From an uncultured Christensenella sp. (GTDB taxonomy: Bacteria; Bacillota; Clostridia; Christensenellales; UBA3700): a DNA stretch of 5,345 nucleotides. The stretch is from assembly GCA_910584035.1 (NCBI GenBank), contig CAJTZR010000112.1, forward strand, positions 1 to 5,345, written 5' to 3'. The position numbers and the translations under genes were made by a program. The notes under the pieces are model-generated. The model saw only the letters and a list, made by a program, of their open reading frames with translations, did not search any database and had not been told where the DNA came from. Positions 1 through 5,317 of the stretch are shown here, piece after piece (the first letter of the stretch is position 1; each line of letters opens with the position of its first letter).

Positions 1-1
1 T

Positions 2-466
2 CGAGAAATGCAACAATCCGAATATCCGTTGTTGGAAAGTTTTCTATATGAGGCTATCTTTATTCCCAGTGGGGTTGAACCACCGCCAAAATCAATTATA
101 TACTGCCCTGAATTGCAAGTTTATATTTCGGAGTTTGGAAAAAACAAACACGATATTGCTTTTGTTGCAGACATAGACGGCAAAATCATTGGAGCGGTTT
201 GGGTCAGAATTATGAACGACTATGGACATATTGACGATAGTACGCCATCGTTTGCTGTTTCACTATATAAAGAATATCGAGGAAAAGGTATAGGCACTTT
301 ATTGATGAAAGAAATGTTGTCTGCTCTAAAAGAACGTGGATATAAAAAGGCGTCATTATCTGTACAAAAGAAAAATTACGCAGTAAAAATGTATCAAAAG
401 TTAGGCTTCCAAATCATAAGCGAAAATGAAGAAGAGTATTTAATGTTAATAAAATTAAGCAAATAA
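2..466 (+). CDS. GNAT-family N-acetyltransferase, 5' end cut by the window
   Basis: This is a member of the GNAT superfamily, cytosolic enzymes that move an acetyl group from acetyl-CoA to an amine. Numbering from the ATG at position 8, the acetyl-CoA-binding motif A is R91-G-K-G-I-G96, preceded by a beta strand (SFAVSLYKEY) and followed by a helix to about residue 110. Motif B lies at 120-134, with N123, Y129 (the usual general-acid position) and the KLGF signature. The C-terminal strand is EYLMLIKL. The reading frame is open to the left edge and the codons before the ATG give R-E, so the true N-terminus was probably of the form '..IRE-MQQSEYPLLESFLYEA', typical of this family; ATG 8 is then internal. 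No ribosome-binding site is visible in the 7 bases before it. The acceptor substrate cannot be read from the sequence; a small molecule, antibiotic or protein N-terminus are all possible. Confidence 0.88.
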   Translation, partial: REMQQSEYPLLESFLYEAIFIPSGVEPPPKSIIYCPELQVYISEFGKNKHDIAFVADIDGKIIGAVWVRIMNDYGHIDDSTPSFAVSLYKEYRGKGIGTLLMKEMLSALKERGYKKASLSVQKKNYAVKMYQKLGFQIISENEEEYLMLIKLSK

Positions 467-494
467 ATTCAACTTATCGTATAATAGCTCATAA

Positions 495-520
495 GACTAA
501 CTATTTTGTCAGTCATTTTT
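495..520 (+). terminator. Possible weak terminator of the first GNAT gene
   Basis: GACTAAC (495-501) pairs with GTCAGTC (508-514) at six of seven positions, around a six-base loop, followed by ATTTTT and further T-rich sequence. It is the only hairpin plus T-run between the GNAT stop and the next promoter. The A-C mismatch makes it weak. Confidence 0.3.
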
Positions 521-569
521 CTTTGTTCTGAGCGACTACTTTTGCTGATGAAGTCTCTAAGATTTTTCT
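513..569 (-). other. Short coding-like relic A on the minus strand
   Basis: Read on the minus strand, this stretch between two stop codons gives RKILETSSAKVVAQNKEK and then a stop. It has no start codon or ribosome-binding site and is too short to be a gene by itself. It is listed because AKVV followed by Q-x-K/E-x-K also occurs in the minus-strand stretch at 1040-1132, with corresponding similarity in the DNA. It may be the end of a decayed gene or part of a dispersed repeat, or a chance open frame. Confidence 0.2.
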
Positions 570-578
570 TTATGATAG

Positions 579-607
579 TTGAAAAAGGCATTCATTTGTG
601 TTATAAT
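579..607 (+). promoter_or_regulatory. Sigma-70/sigma-A promoter of the zinc-ribbon gene
   Basis: The -35 box is TTGAAA (579-584) and the -10 box is a perfect TATAAT (602-607), with a 17-base spacer. TGT directly before the -10 makes an extended -10. Transcription should start near 613-615, leaving an untranslated leader of about 120 bases before the ATG at 734. Part of the leader (689-706) can form a small stem, ATGTAA with TTACAT, around a six-base loop. Confidence 0.75.
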
Positions 608-733
608 ATGTTTAATATGGTAAACAGAATCTATGGTGAATTTATATTTAGTTAATTTATTTTTTATAAGTGATTGTTATGGCAGTAAATGTAATTTGTT
701 TTACATATTATATTAACTTAATGGAGATAAAAT

Positions 734-958
734 ATGAAAAATGATAAATATGCTATTTGTAGCGAATGTGGTAGCAAGTTTCTTAAATCAAGTTCAGCAA
801 TGGAATCTTTATGCCCTGAGTGTGCAAATATTTTATATGGCTATCCAAATTGTAACCATATTTTTAAAAATGGCAGATGTATAAACTGCTATTGGGATGG
901 TAGTCAAAGCGATTATATAAAATCTTGTTCAAAAAACAATGATAAGGAATTTAAGTAA
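734..958 (+). CDS. Small double zinc-ribbon protein, 74 residues
   Basis: This small cysteine-rich protein of unknown function most likely binds two zinc ions. The first ribbon is C9-x2-C12 with C27-x2-C30, the second C40-x-H42 with C49-x2-C52. C65 lies outside both. The second ribbon runs into a YWDGSQSDYI tail; an arrangement of C-x-H, GRC-x2-C and YWDGS looks like a conserved family of tiny Firmicutes proteins, though I cannot name it. There is no signal peptide or membrane segment, and the C-terminus is lysine-rich and probably disordered. The start is well supported: GGAG at 723-726 is seven bases before the ATG, behind a strong promoter. Zinc ribbons of this size usually bind nucleic acid or act as protein-protein adaptors, so a regulatory or adaptor role is possible. 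It has its own promoter and no close downstream partner, so it appears to be a single-gene unit. Confidence 0.75.
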   Translation: MKNDKYAICSECGSKFLKSSSAMESLCPECANILYGYPNCNHIFKNGRCINCYWDGSQSDYIKSCSKNNDKEFK

Positions 959-1039
959 AATATAACCACACTTCATCAAGAATAAAATAATCTCACTATA
1001 AGGCTTTACAGCTTAAAATTAAGGTTAGATTCCTTTTTA

Positions 1040-1132
1040 TTAAAGCCACAGCGGGTAATTACTTGTGACCTTTTCTTGTTCTAAATCAATTTCAGTAACT
1101 ACCTTAGCATCAATTTTAAAACTTGCACTTGT
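1040..1132 (-). pseudogene. Coding-like relic B, possible gene end on the minus strand
   Basis: Thirty sense codons lie between two in-frame stops on the minus strand. The product contains AKVVTEIDLEQEKV and ends NYPLWL, a composition that looks like real protein, unlike the lysine/asparagine/isoleucine-rich noise expected from AT-rich DNA. There is no start codon and no ribosome-binding site, so it cannot be an intact gene. It could be the surviving 3' end of a decayed gene or part of a dispersed element, since similar DNA lies in the gaps on both sides (513-569 and 2104-2138). I do not recognise the parent family. Confidence 0.27.
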
Positions 1133-1169
1133 TTATTGAGTATTTAAAAAACATCTACTATCAGTCAAG

Positions 1170-1198
1170 TTGCCTTATTTACATTATTCACATATTAA
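1170..1198 (+). promoter_or_regulatory. Possible promoter of the CPBP protease gene
   Basis: TTGCCT (1170-1175) and TATTAA (1193-1198) are separated by 17 bases and would start transcription about 75 bases before the gene. Both boxes deviate from consensus and there is no TG extension, so this is only the best candidate in the gap. Confidence 0.3.
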
Positions 1199-1279
1199 CA
1201 CCATAAGAAAGTTTCAGTCAATGCTACTATGAAATAAATTGCTAAGAGTTAATTTTAAAATTGCATTATTAATCTAAGT

Positions 1280-2017
1280 ATGAATGAACAAAAGAATTTA
1301 TCTATCACAAAATTATTGCTCTTGATATTTATTCCAAGTTTAGTATCAACAGCATTATATATAACAATCGGCACATATTGGCAAGGAATTCCGTCAATAT
1401 GTCTATTTTTGATTGTTTTTATATTCACTCTTTTACCATTTGAATTATTTGTCGTGTTATACGCCAATAAAAAACAAAATGGTAAATTTGGTTTAAAAAT
1501 CGCTTTTACTAATTATGAAAAGCAAAAATGGTGGAAAACCATACTTTGGGGCATTGCACTATTTGCACTGGCGGGAATTATCTCATTTACTTTGGGAGTA
1601 GTTGAAAACAAGTTGACTGCAGATTTATCTTCGTGGTTATTCTCTAAATTGGGAGAATATTTTAATTGGAATAATTTTGAACTTATAAAAAGTTATTCAA
1701 AAGGAATATTAATTTTTACAAGCATTTTGTACATAATCACAAATGCCTTAATATTCCCTATTGCAGAAGAAATATTTTTCAGAGGATATTTGACAAATAA
1801 TTTACAAAAACAAGGTTTATGTGTTCCAGTTATCGTGTCAATTTTATTCTCATTGTATCATTTATGGTTGCCATTCAATAATGTTTTTAGAATTACAGTA
1901 TTTACTATCGCCTATACTATAACTTACAAAAAGAAAGATATTGGCATAGCAATAGTGTTTCATTGCTTATGTAATTTGTTTTCTAGTATTAGTTTTATAG
2001 TGTCTATATTTAGTTGA
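1280..2017 (+). CDS. CPBP-family intramembrane protease (CAAX/Abi type)
   Basis: This is an integral membrane protein of the CPBP family (CAAX protease and bacteriocin-processing; Abi). Members are glutamate-dependent intramembrane proteases related to Rce1, used in bacteria for peptide maturation, bacteriocin self-immunity or membrane-stress roles. All three catalytic motifs are intact: E163-E164-x3-R168-G (motif 1), F190-x3-H194 (motif 2) and H228-x3-N232 (motif 3). Hydrophobic segments lie at about 11-31, 37-62, 86-108, 142-162, 181-197, 203-216 and 221-243. The length of 245 residues suits a single-domain member. No good Shine-Dalgarno sequence precedes the ATG and the frame is closed by a TAA at 1256-1258, so this ATG is chosen because it is the only one available; translation may be weak. 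No bacteriocin precursor or ABC exporter is nearby, so the substrate is unknown. Confidence 0.88.
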   Translation: MNEQKNLSITKLLLLIFIPSLVSTALYITIGTYWQGIPSICLFLIVFIFTLLPFELFVVLYANKKQNGKFGLKIAFTNYEKQKWWKTILWGIALFALAGIISFTLGVVENKLTADLSSWLFSKLGEYFNWNNFELIKSYSKGILIFTSILYIITNALIFPIAEEIFFRGYLTNNLQKQGLCVPVIVSILFSLYHLWLPFNNVFRITVFTIAYTITYKKKDIGIAIVFHCLCNLFSSISFIVSIFS

Positions 2018-2020
2018 TTT

Positions 2021-2055
2021 TAATTTAACATAAATATTTATATATGTTATAATTA
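2021..2055. repeat. Dyad symmetry spanning the promoter of the second GNAT gene
   Basis: TAACATA (2026-2032) pairs perfectly with TATGTTA (2043-2049). After one unpaired T (2050) the pairing continues for about five more A-T pairs, to 2021 and 2055. The arms cover the -35 box and most of the -10 box of the promoter at 2025-2053. It could be a repressor operator or simply an AT-rich hairpin behind the CPBP stop codon. Confidence 0.4.
2025..2053 (+). promoter_or_regulatory. Sigma-70/sigma-A promoter of the second GNAT gene
   Basis: The -35 box is TTAACA (2025-2030) and the -10 box TATAAT (2048-2053), with a 17-base spacer and a TGT extension at 2045-2047. Transcription should start near 2060, leaving a leader of about 120 bases. 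The extended -10 (TGTTATAAT) is identical to that of the zinc-ribbon gene. The promoter begins only eight bases after the CPBP stop codon. Confidence 0.6.
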
Positions 2056-2103
2056 CTCCACTACAAGTAAAATAAATCGATATAATATTCTTAGTATGGT
2101 ACA

Positions 2104-2138
2104 ACCTTTTTCTGTAAATCAATGAATTATACTAACTT
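2104..2138 (-). repeat. Segment C, similar to the relic at 1068-1105
   Basis: Aligned with 1068-1105, this segment shares ACCTTTT, then after a three-base gap TAAATCAAT, and at the far end ACTA-x-CTT, all in the same order. On the minus strand both read I-D-L, then Q-x-K-V (IDLQKKVV here, IDLEQEKV there), and the gap preserves the frame. An in-frame TAA upstream shows it is not a gene. It lies in the leader of the second GNAT gene. Chance similarity in AT-rich DNA is not excluded. Confidence 0.27.
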
Positions 2139-2167
2139 GATTATAAATAAAATTGCATAGAATATTT

Positions 2168-2172
2168 AAGGA
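2168..2172 (+). promoter_or_regulatory. Ribosome-binding site that fixes the GNAT start at 2182
   Basis: AAGGA lies nine bases before the ATG at 2182. The in-frame TTG at 2173 abuts this site directly and so could not use it, which excludes the longer start. Confidence 0.7.
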
Positions 2173-2181
2173 TTGAAAGCA

Positions 2182-2745
2182 ATGCAGATAAAAAATTCGC
2201 AAAACTTACAAATTGTTAATGTGAGCTTAAACAACTTTAATAAAAACTCATTAGATAATTTTATCTTAAACCAACGTGTTACAAAATGCTGGCGTAATAT
2301 CAATGGAGTATATAAGTTATTACCCGTTGATTATACGGAAAAATGGAACTTGCTTGAACGCCGAAATATGGCACAAAAAATTATTTCAGCAATAAATTTT
2401 GGTTCTACTGCTCTTGTGGCTTTGTTGGATAATTCAATTGTAGCATTTGTACTTTTAGGCAATTCTCTTTTTGGAAAGGATAAGCAATATATTGATTTAG
2501 AGGAATTTTATGTTACTGAACCTTTCCGTAGATGTGGGATAGGCAAAATGCTTTTTGAGCAAATATGTATTATGGCTAAACAATTTGGAGCAAAAAAACT
2601 TTACATTTCCGCTCATTCGGCTGAAGAAAGTATAAACGCATATAAAAAATATGGTTGCGTATTAGCGAAAGAACCTAATAAGGCTCATATGGAAAAAGAA
2701 TCTTTTGACTTGCAATTAGAATATAAATTGTTTACAAGCATTTAG
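2182..2745 (+). CDS. GNAT-family N-acetyltransferase, 187 residues
   Basis: This is a second GNAT enzyme, from a different subgroup than the one at the left edge. The N-terminal 60 residues are a family-specific region with the RVTKCWR motif (32-38). The catalytic core begins with a strand at 77-93. Strand LEEFYV (106-111) leads to motif A, R116-R-C-G-I-G121, and its following helix. LYISAHS (140-146) and INAYKKYGCV (151-160, with Y154) form motif B. The C-terminal part has the ME-x-x-SFDLQLEY strand. Together LEEFYVTEPFRR, LYISAHS and the late D-x-Q-L-E-Y match a recurrent clostridial GNAT subfamily; this comes from memory of such sequences and its substrate is not known to me. The start is ATG 2182 with AAGGA nine bases upstream. 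The gene has its own promoter and may be transcribed on into the DUF3592-like gene 88 bases downstream. Confidence 0.88.
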   Translation: MQIKNSQNLQIVNVSLNNFNKNSLDNFILNQRVTKCWRNINGVYKLLPVDYTEKWNLLERRNMAQKIISAINFGSTALVALLDNSIVAFVLLGNSLFGKDKQYIDLEEFYVTEPFRRCGIGKMLFEQICIMAKQFGAKKLYISAHSAEESINAYKKYGCVLAKEPNKAHMEKESFDLQLEYKLFTSI

Positions 2746-2746
2746 G

Positions 2747-2764
2747 ATATTAAAACTTTAATAT
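2747..2764. repeat. Near-perfect AT palindrome after the GNAT stop codon
   Basis: ATATTAAA (2747-2754) and TTTAATAT (2757-2764) are inverted copies around a two-base centre, starting one base after the TAG. It contains no G-C pair in the stem and no T-run follows, so it is a poor terminator. It could protect an mRNA end or bind a protein. Confidence 0.3.
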
Positions 2765-2833
2765 ATAACAGCAATAATGATATTTTAAGTTATTTACTAC
2801 AAATTGCTAGTTTAATTAAAAAATATATTGATT

Positions 2834-3850
2834 ATGAAAACTATTAAATACATTTACGGAATATTTTTTTCTCTTTTTATTATCGTAGGTCTTTGCCTAT
2901 TGATATTTGGTTTTGTTAAGCTTGCACAATTTAAGTTAGCAAAAGTAGTTGATGCAACTGTAATTACAGCAGAATACGATTATGAAAACAATCAAATAAA
3001 TGTATCATTTGAGTATGAAATTAATGGTGAATATTTTACTACAAGCCAAAAATTTACAGAAATAAAATATTTAGATGGTAAGCTACCATATTATGAGGGG
3101 TTAAATACTAAAATACATATAAACGATAAAAATCAAGTAGTTTTGTATGGTAAAAACGAAATTATAATAACTATTGGCGGTGCTTTATTCTTTTTTGTCG
3201 GTTTTGGGTTCTTGTACTTTTTTATACTCCGCAAAAAAAGTTTTTTTGATATTGCATATGACTATGAAAAAGCAATGGTATCACCTAATGCTATAAGCGA
3301 TAAAGTAGCAAAATATGAAGCAATTGCAGACGAGCTTAGCAAACTACCTGCTAATAATACAAAACGAATAATTGGTGAATCTAATGTATGGAAAAATCGA
3401 ATAATTGATAGAGTTAAAAGTTTTACAATTATTCAAAATATAGTTTTATCTTTAATACTAATTGGTATAATTTTAGTTTATTGGATAGTACTTAATTTTG
3501 GAGCTTTTGGTATTTTTTGCGGTTTATTTACTTTTGGCTTTGGTGGTTTATTGCTTAAAGGAATATATAACTTTTATATAAAAATATTAGTTAAGCTGGG
3601 TAAATTCAGTAAAAAGAAGCTGGCTACTATAAAAATTTGTGTTTTTGAGTCGGAAGCAAGCTATCAAACAAGCGATTTATCAAGAAAATATACAATTTTT
3701 AAAAAGTTTCGTGTTGTGGCAACAATAGATGGAAAACGTTCAGTAGGATATATTTATGGTAATGTACCGCCACCAAAAGATAGTGTCATAAAAGTGCTAG
3801 TCCGCCCACACAACATACGAAAATTTATTATTGATAACACAGCAGAATAA
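2834..3850 (+). CDS. Four-helix membrane protein with DUF3592-like outer domain
   Basis: This 338-residue membrane protein has no known enzymatic activity. Numbering from ATG 2834, helix 1 is at about 6-30. A beta-rich segment follows at 39-107: VDATVITAEYDYE, then VSFEYEINGEYFTT, then IHINDKNQVVLYG. This is the DUF3592 pattern, a small domain between two helices thought to lie outside the membrane. Helix 2 is at about 109-132. A charged helical region (135-196) leads to helices 3 (198-221) and 4 (223-246). A C-terminal beta-rich domain (262-335) ends VLVRPHNIRKFIID and resembles a second, diverged copy of the same fold, an inference from pattern only. Neither ATG 2834 nor the TTG six bases earlier has a clear Shine-Dalgarno sequence; ATG is preferred. 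No separate promoter is evident, so read-through from the GNAT gene is likely. A strong terminator follows. Confidence 0.7.
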   Translation: MKTIKYIYGIFFSLFIIVGLCLLIFGFVKLAQFKLAKVVDATVITAEYDYENNQINVSFEYEINGEYFTTSQKFTEIKYLDGKLPYYEGLNTKIHINDKNQVVLYGKNEIIITIGGALFFFVGFGFLYFFILRKKSFFDIAYDYEKAMVSPNAISDKVAKYEAIADELSKLPANNTKRIIGESNVWKNRIIDRVKSFTIIQNIVLSLILIGIILVYWIVLNFGAFGIFCGLFTFGFGGLLLKGIYNFYIKILVKLGKFSKKKLATIKICVFESEASYQTSDLSRKYTIFKKFRVVATIDGKRSVGYIYGNVPPPKDSVIKVLVRPHNIRKFIIDNTAE

Positions 3851-3870
3851 ATAATCTATATACAACTATT

Positions 3871-3905
3871 AAATTACCCGTTGCAATAAACAACGGGTAA
3901 TTTTT
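3871..3905 (+). terminator. Strong Rho-independent terminator
   Basis: A perfect 13-bp stem pairs 3871-3883 with 3891-3903 around a seven-base loop (CAATAAA). The stem core is TTACCCGTTG, and the right arm runs into five T (3901-3905). It starts 20 bases behind the stop codon of the membrane-protein gene. On the opposite strand the stem is not followed by a good T-run, so it probably acts mainly in the plus direction. Confidence 0.88.
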
Positions 3906-3972
3906 ATCATATTTTAAAAGTTTTTTACTTTTTTCAAAATCTTAAATAATAAATTATATTAAATTACGATAT

Positions 3973-4004
3973 GATATAATAAATATTTTAAATAATATTA
4001 TATC
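3973..4004. repeat. Inverted repeat between two convergent genes
   Basis: GATATAATA (3973-3981) and TATTATATC (3996-4004) are perfect inverted copies separated by 14 bases, whose middle (3984-3994) can pair a little further. It lies between the plus-strand terminator and the 3' end of the minus-strand FRG gene. It could help end minus-strand transcripts, for which no GC-rich terminator is visible. The TATAAT inside it has no -35 partner and no gene to serve. Confidence 0.4.
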
Positions 4005-4046
4005 TCAATTTAAAGAAAATTTTAATTTAGCCATTAAAGAATAGTT

Positions 4047-5006
4047 TTAAAATGTTTTATTCGCATTTTTCTTGAAATTGTTATACTTTGCTCTGCTCTC
4101 AATATCGCCAAATAAAGTCGCTTGATTAATACCTAATTTATCAAGTTCGTCAACAATTTTTCTTTTGTATTGTTTGGGAATTACAAAACTAAATATTTTG
4201 TATTCATCATTGTTATTGTACAACCCTGAATTTAGTCCAAATATAGCAAAAAGTCCATTTTGTTTTTCCAATCTATCATTATCAACTAATGGACGAACTA
4301 TAAACGTACTAAAAATATGTTTTGGATTTGTTCTATAATTCAAAAAAGCTGTTCGTTCTCTACTAACTTCAGAAATATATTTTTGAAATACATCAACATT
4401 AACATTATTAGTTTTTAATTGCTTAATGTAGTCATTATCCAATCTATTATTTTTGTTAAGCAACTGTCTTTCTAAAAATTTTATCAAATTATTTTGTTCA
4501 TCTTCATCCAGTTTAGCAAAGCACGACAACAACAATGCTCTGTCGCTTTCAAAAGATAAAATATTTTCTTTGCGAGTAGCAATAATAAAAAACTGACCAT
4601 CTTTGTTACTTTGTTGACAACTTTTAGTTTCAGTTGTGTAATCTGAACTAGCAAACCACAATGCAACAAGTGGATTAGTTGTCAAGTCTAACAATCTTGT
4701 CGGATACATATAATGTTGCATTTTTGCTAATTGGCTTAATGCTGACAAACCAACAAATTCGTTTGGAAAATATGTTAAAGCATCAAAGTAGGCCTCTTTT
4801 TCATTTACATTTCTAAATACACTTGGTGTTAAACAAGTTTCGAATATTTGCGATTCACCTCTGTAAAAGAAATTATAATTATTTTTATTATCAATTAAAC
4901 TTTCATATTTATTTAAAAGTTTCAAAATATTAGTATCACAAATAGGTTCATTAATTTTTTTTACAATACTTGACCAAGAATTTTTCCTACTCAAATTATT
5001 CCCCAT
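4047..5006 (-). CDS. FRG-domain protein
   Basis: This 319-residue soluble protein carries an FRG domain (named for its F/Y-R-G motif). Numbering from ATG 5006, the hallmarks are F47-Y-R-G-E51, then LTPSVFR at 59-65. The central block is LAKMQHY at 93-99, PTRLLDLTTNP at 102-112 and ALWFA at 115-119. QNGLFAIFG at 249-257 and a C-terminal LGINQATLFGDIE at 291-303 match the usual FRG ending. To my knowledge the family's biochemical activity is not firmly established; members are widespread in phages, mobile elements and defence-rich islands. There is no signal peptide or membrane segment. The start is ATG 5006, with a perfect AAGGAG six bases upstream; a GTG 21 bases earlier in frame would place that site inside the gene. 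It lies 38 bases behind a small acidic gene on the same strand, so the two are probably one operon whose promoter is beyond the right edge. Confidence 0.82.
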   Translation of the reverse strand: MGNNLSRKNSWSSIVKKINEPICDTNILKLLNKYESLIDNKNNYNFFYRGESQIFETCLTPSVFRNVNEKEAYFDALTYFPNEFVGLSALSQLAKMQHYMYPTRLLDLTTNPLVALWFASSDYTTETKSCQQSNKDGQFFIIATRKENILSFESDRALLLSCFAKLDEDEQNNLIKFLERQLLNKNNRLDNDYIKQLKTNNVNVDVFQKYISEVSRERTAFLNYRTNPKHIFSTFIVRPLVDNDRLEKQNGLFAIFGLNSGLYNNNDEYKIFSFVIPKQYKRKIVDELDKLGINQATLFGDIESRAKYNNFKKNANKTF

Positions 5007-5012
5007 TAGCTT

Positions 5013-5018
5013 CTCCTT
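5013..5018 (-). promoter_or_regulatory. Ribosome-binding site that fixes the FRG start at 5006
   Basis: On the minus strand AAGGAG is followed by six bases and then ATG (5006-5004). It is the best Shine-Dalgarno sequence in the window and favours the 319-residue product over the form starting at GTG 5027. Confidence 0.8.
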
Positions 5019-5044
5019 TGTATTCACAACATTTCATATAAATA

Positions 5045-5317
5045 TTAATATCCGTTTTTTAAAGTAACTTTGACAATTTTATTTTCAACCTTGTCAGGGG
5101 TAGTACTGAAATCAATTAAAAATCTTTCATTTGAATGTTGAGAAATAAAATCTAACATATCTTTTTCCATAGTAAATATAGTGTCTTCTTCTATTTGTTT
5201 TATTCCTGAAAATTTATTATCTTCTAGTTCAAAACAAATAAAAACTAATTCGTCATCAAATTTTACATTTGATTCAATAAAAAATTTACAACTATACTTA
5301 TTGACCTCTACTATCAT
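5045..5317 (-). CDS. Small acidic protein upstream of the FRG gene
   Basis: I do not recognise this protein. From ATG 5317 it has 90 residues, is acidic (about 19 D/E against 11 K/R) and has no signal peptide or long hydrophobic stretch. The pattern of strands (MIVEVNKYSCKFFI, ELVFICFELE, RFLIDFS, KIVKVTL) with one helix (EKDMLDFISQHS) suggests a compact alpha/beta fold. GGAAGAG (5332-5326) lies eight bases before this ATG. An in-frame ATG at 5344 would add nine residues, but its ribosome-binding site would fall outside the window, so that start cannot be excluded. The stop codon is 38 bases before the FRG start on the same strand, and translation is probably coupled through one transcript. 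Size, charge and position would suit an antitoxin, immunity or sensor partner of the FRG protein; this is inference from context only. Confidence 0.65.
   Translation of the reverse strand: MIVEVNKYSCKFFIESNVKFDDELVFICFELEDNKFSGIKQIEEDTIFTMEKDMLDFISQHSNERFLIDFSTTPDKVENKIVKVTLKNGY

Larger units (their letters stand above)
467..583. repeat. Long imperfect inverted repeat after the first GNAT gene
   Basis: Bases 468-481 can pair with 571-583. There are seven pairs (TTCAACT with AGTTGAA), then a single unpaired T at 475, then six more pairs, one of them G-T. A further five-base stem (494-498 with 552-556) is nested in register inside it. The left arm starts directly behind the stop codon and the right arm overlaps the -35 box of the next gene. 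It may be chance in AT-rich DNA, a transcript structure, or a recombination-site-like fold. The structure is visible; its role is not. Confidence 0.3.
959..1279. other. 321-base gap without a complete gene
   Basis: No start codon with a ribosome-binding site opens a credible gene here on either strand. The gap holds an inverted repeat (GGCTTTA at 1002-1008 with TAAAGCC at 1041-1047) enclosing a smaller hairpin (AAGG at 1021-1024, CCTT at 1032-1035, then three T). The smaller hairpin could be a poor terminator for the zinc-ribbon gene. The gap also contains the coding-like relic at 1040-1132 and a possible promoter at 1170-1198. The rest is featureless AT-rich sequence. Confidence 0.5.

Noticed and set aside
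1255..1467. Minus-strand open frame of 70 codons overlapping the CPBP gene
   Set aside because: It is antisense to a gene with intact catalytic motifs, has no ribosome-binding site and no recognisable protein pattern.
2081..2086. TATAAT in the leader of the second GNAT gene
   Set aside because: No -35-like sequence lies 16-18 bases upstream.
2158..2163. TAGAAT as a second -10 box, with TTGATT at 2137-2142, before the second GNAT gene
   Set aside because: The spacer is only 15 bases and transcription would begin at the ribosome-binding site; the promoter at 2025-2053 is better.
2173..2181. TTG start at 2173 for the second GNAT gene
   Set aside because: The AAGGA site touches the TTG with no spacer; ATG 2182 has a nine-base spacer.
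2828..2833. TTG start at 2828 for the DUF3592-like gene
   Set aside because: It has no ribosome-binding site and adds only two residues before an ATG.
1048..3902. Similarity between 1048-1060 and the terminator right arm at 3890-3902 (12 of 13 bases, around CGGGTAATT)
   Set aside because: It is short, and the first copy has no hairpin partner. It is a possible trace of a shared element but too little to call.
4484..4669. Minus-strand open frame of 61 codons inside the FRG gene
   Set aside because: It lies in another frame of the same strand within the conserved FRG domain, and is leucine-rich noise.
5007..5027. GTG start at 5027 for the FRG gene
   Set aside because: It would place the perfect AAGGAG site inside the coding region, whereas ATG 5006 uses that site at ideal spacing.
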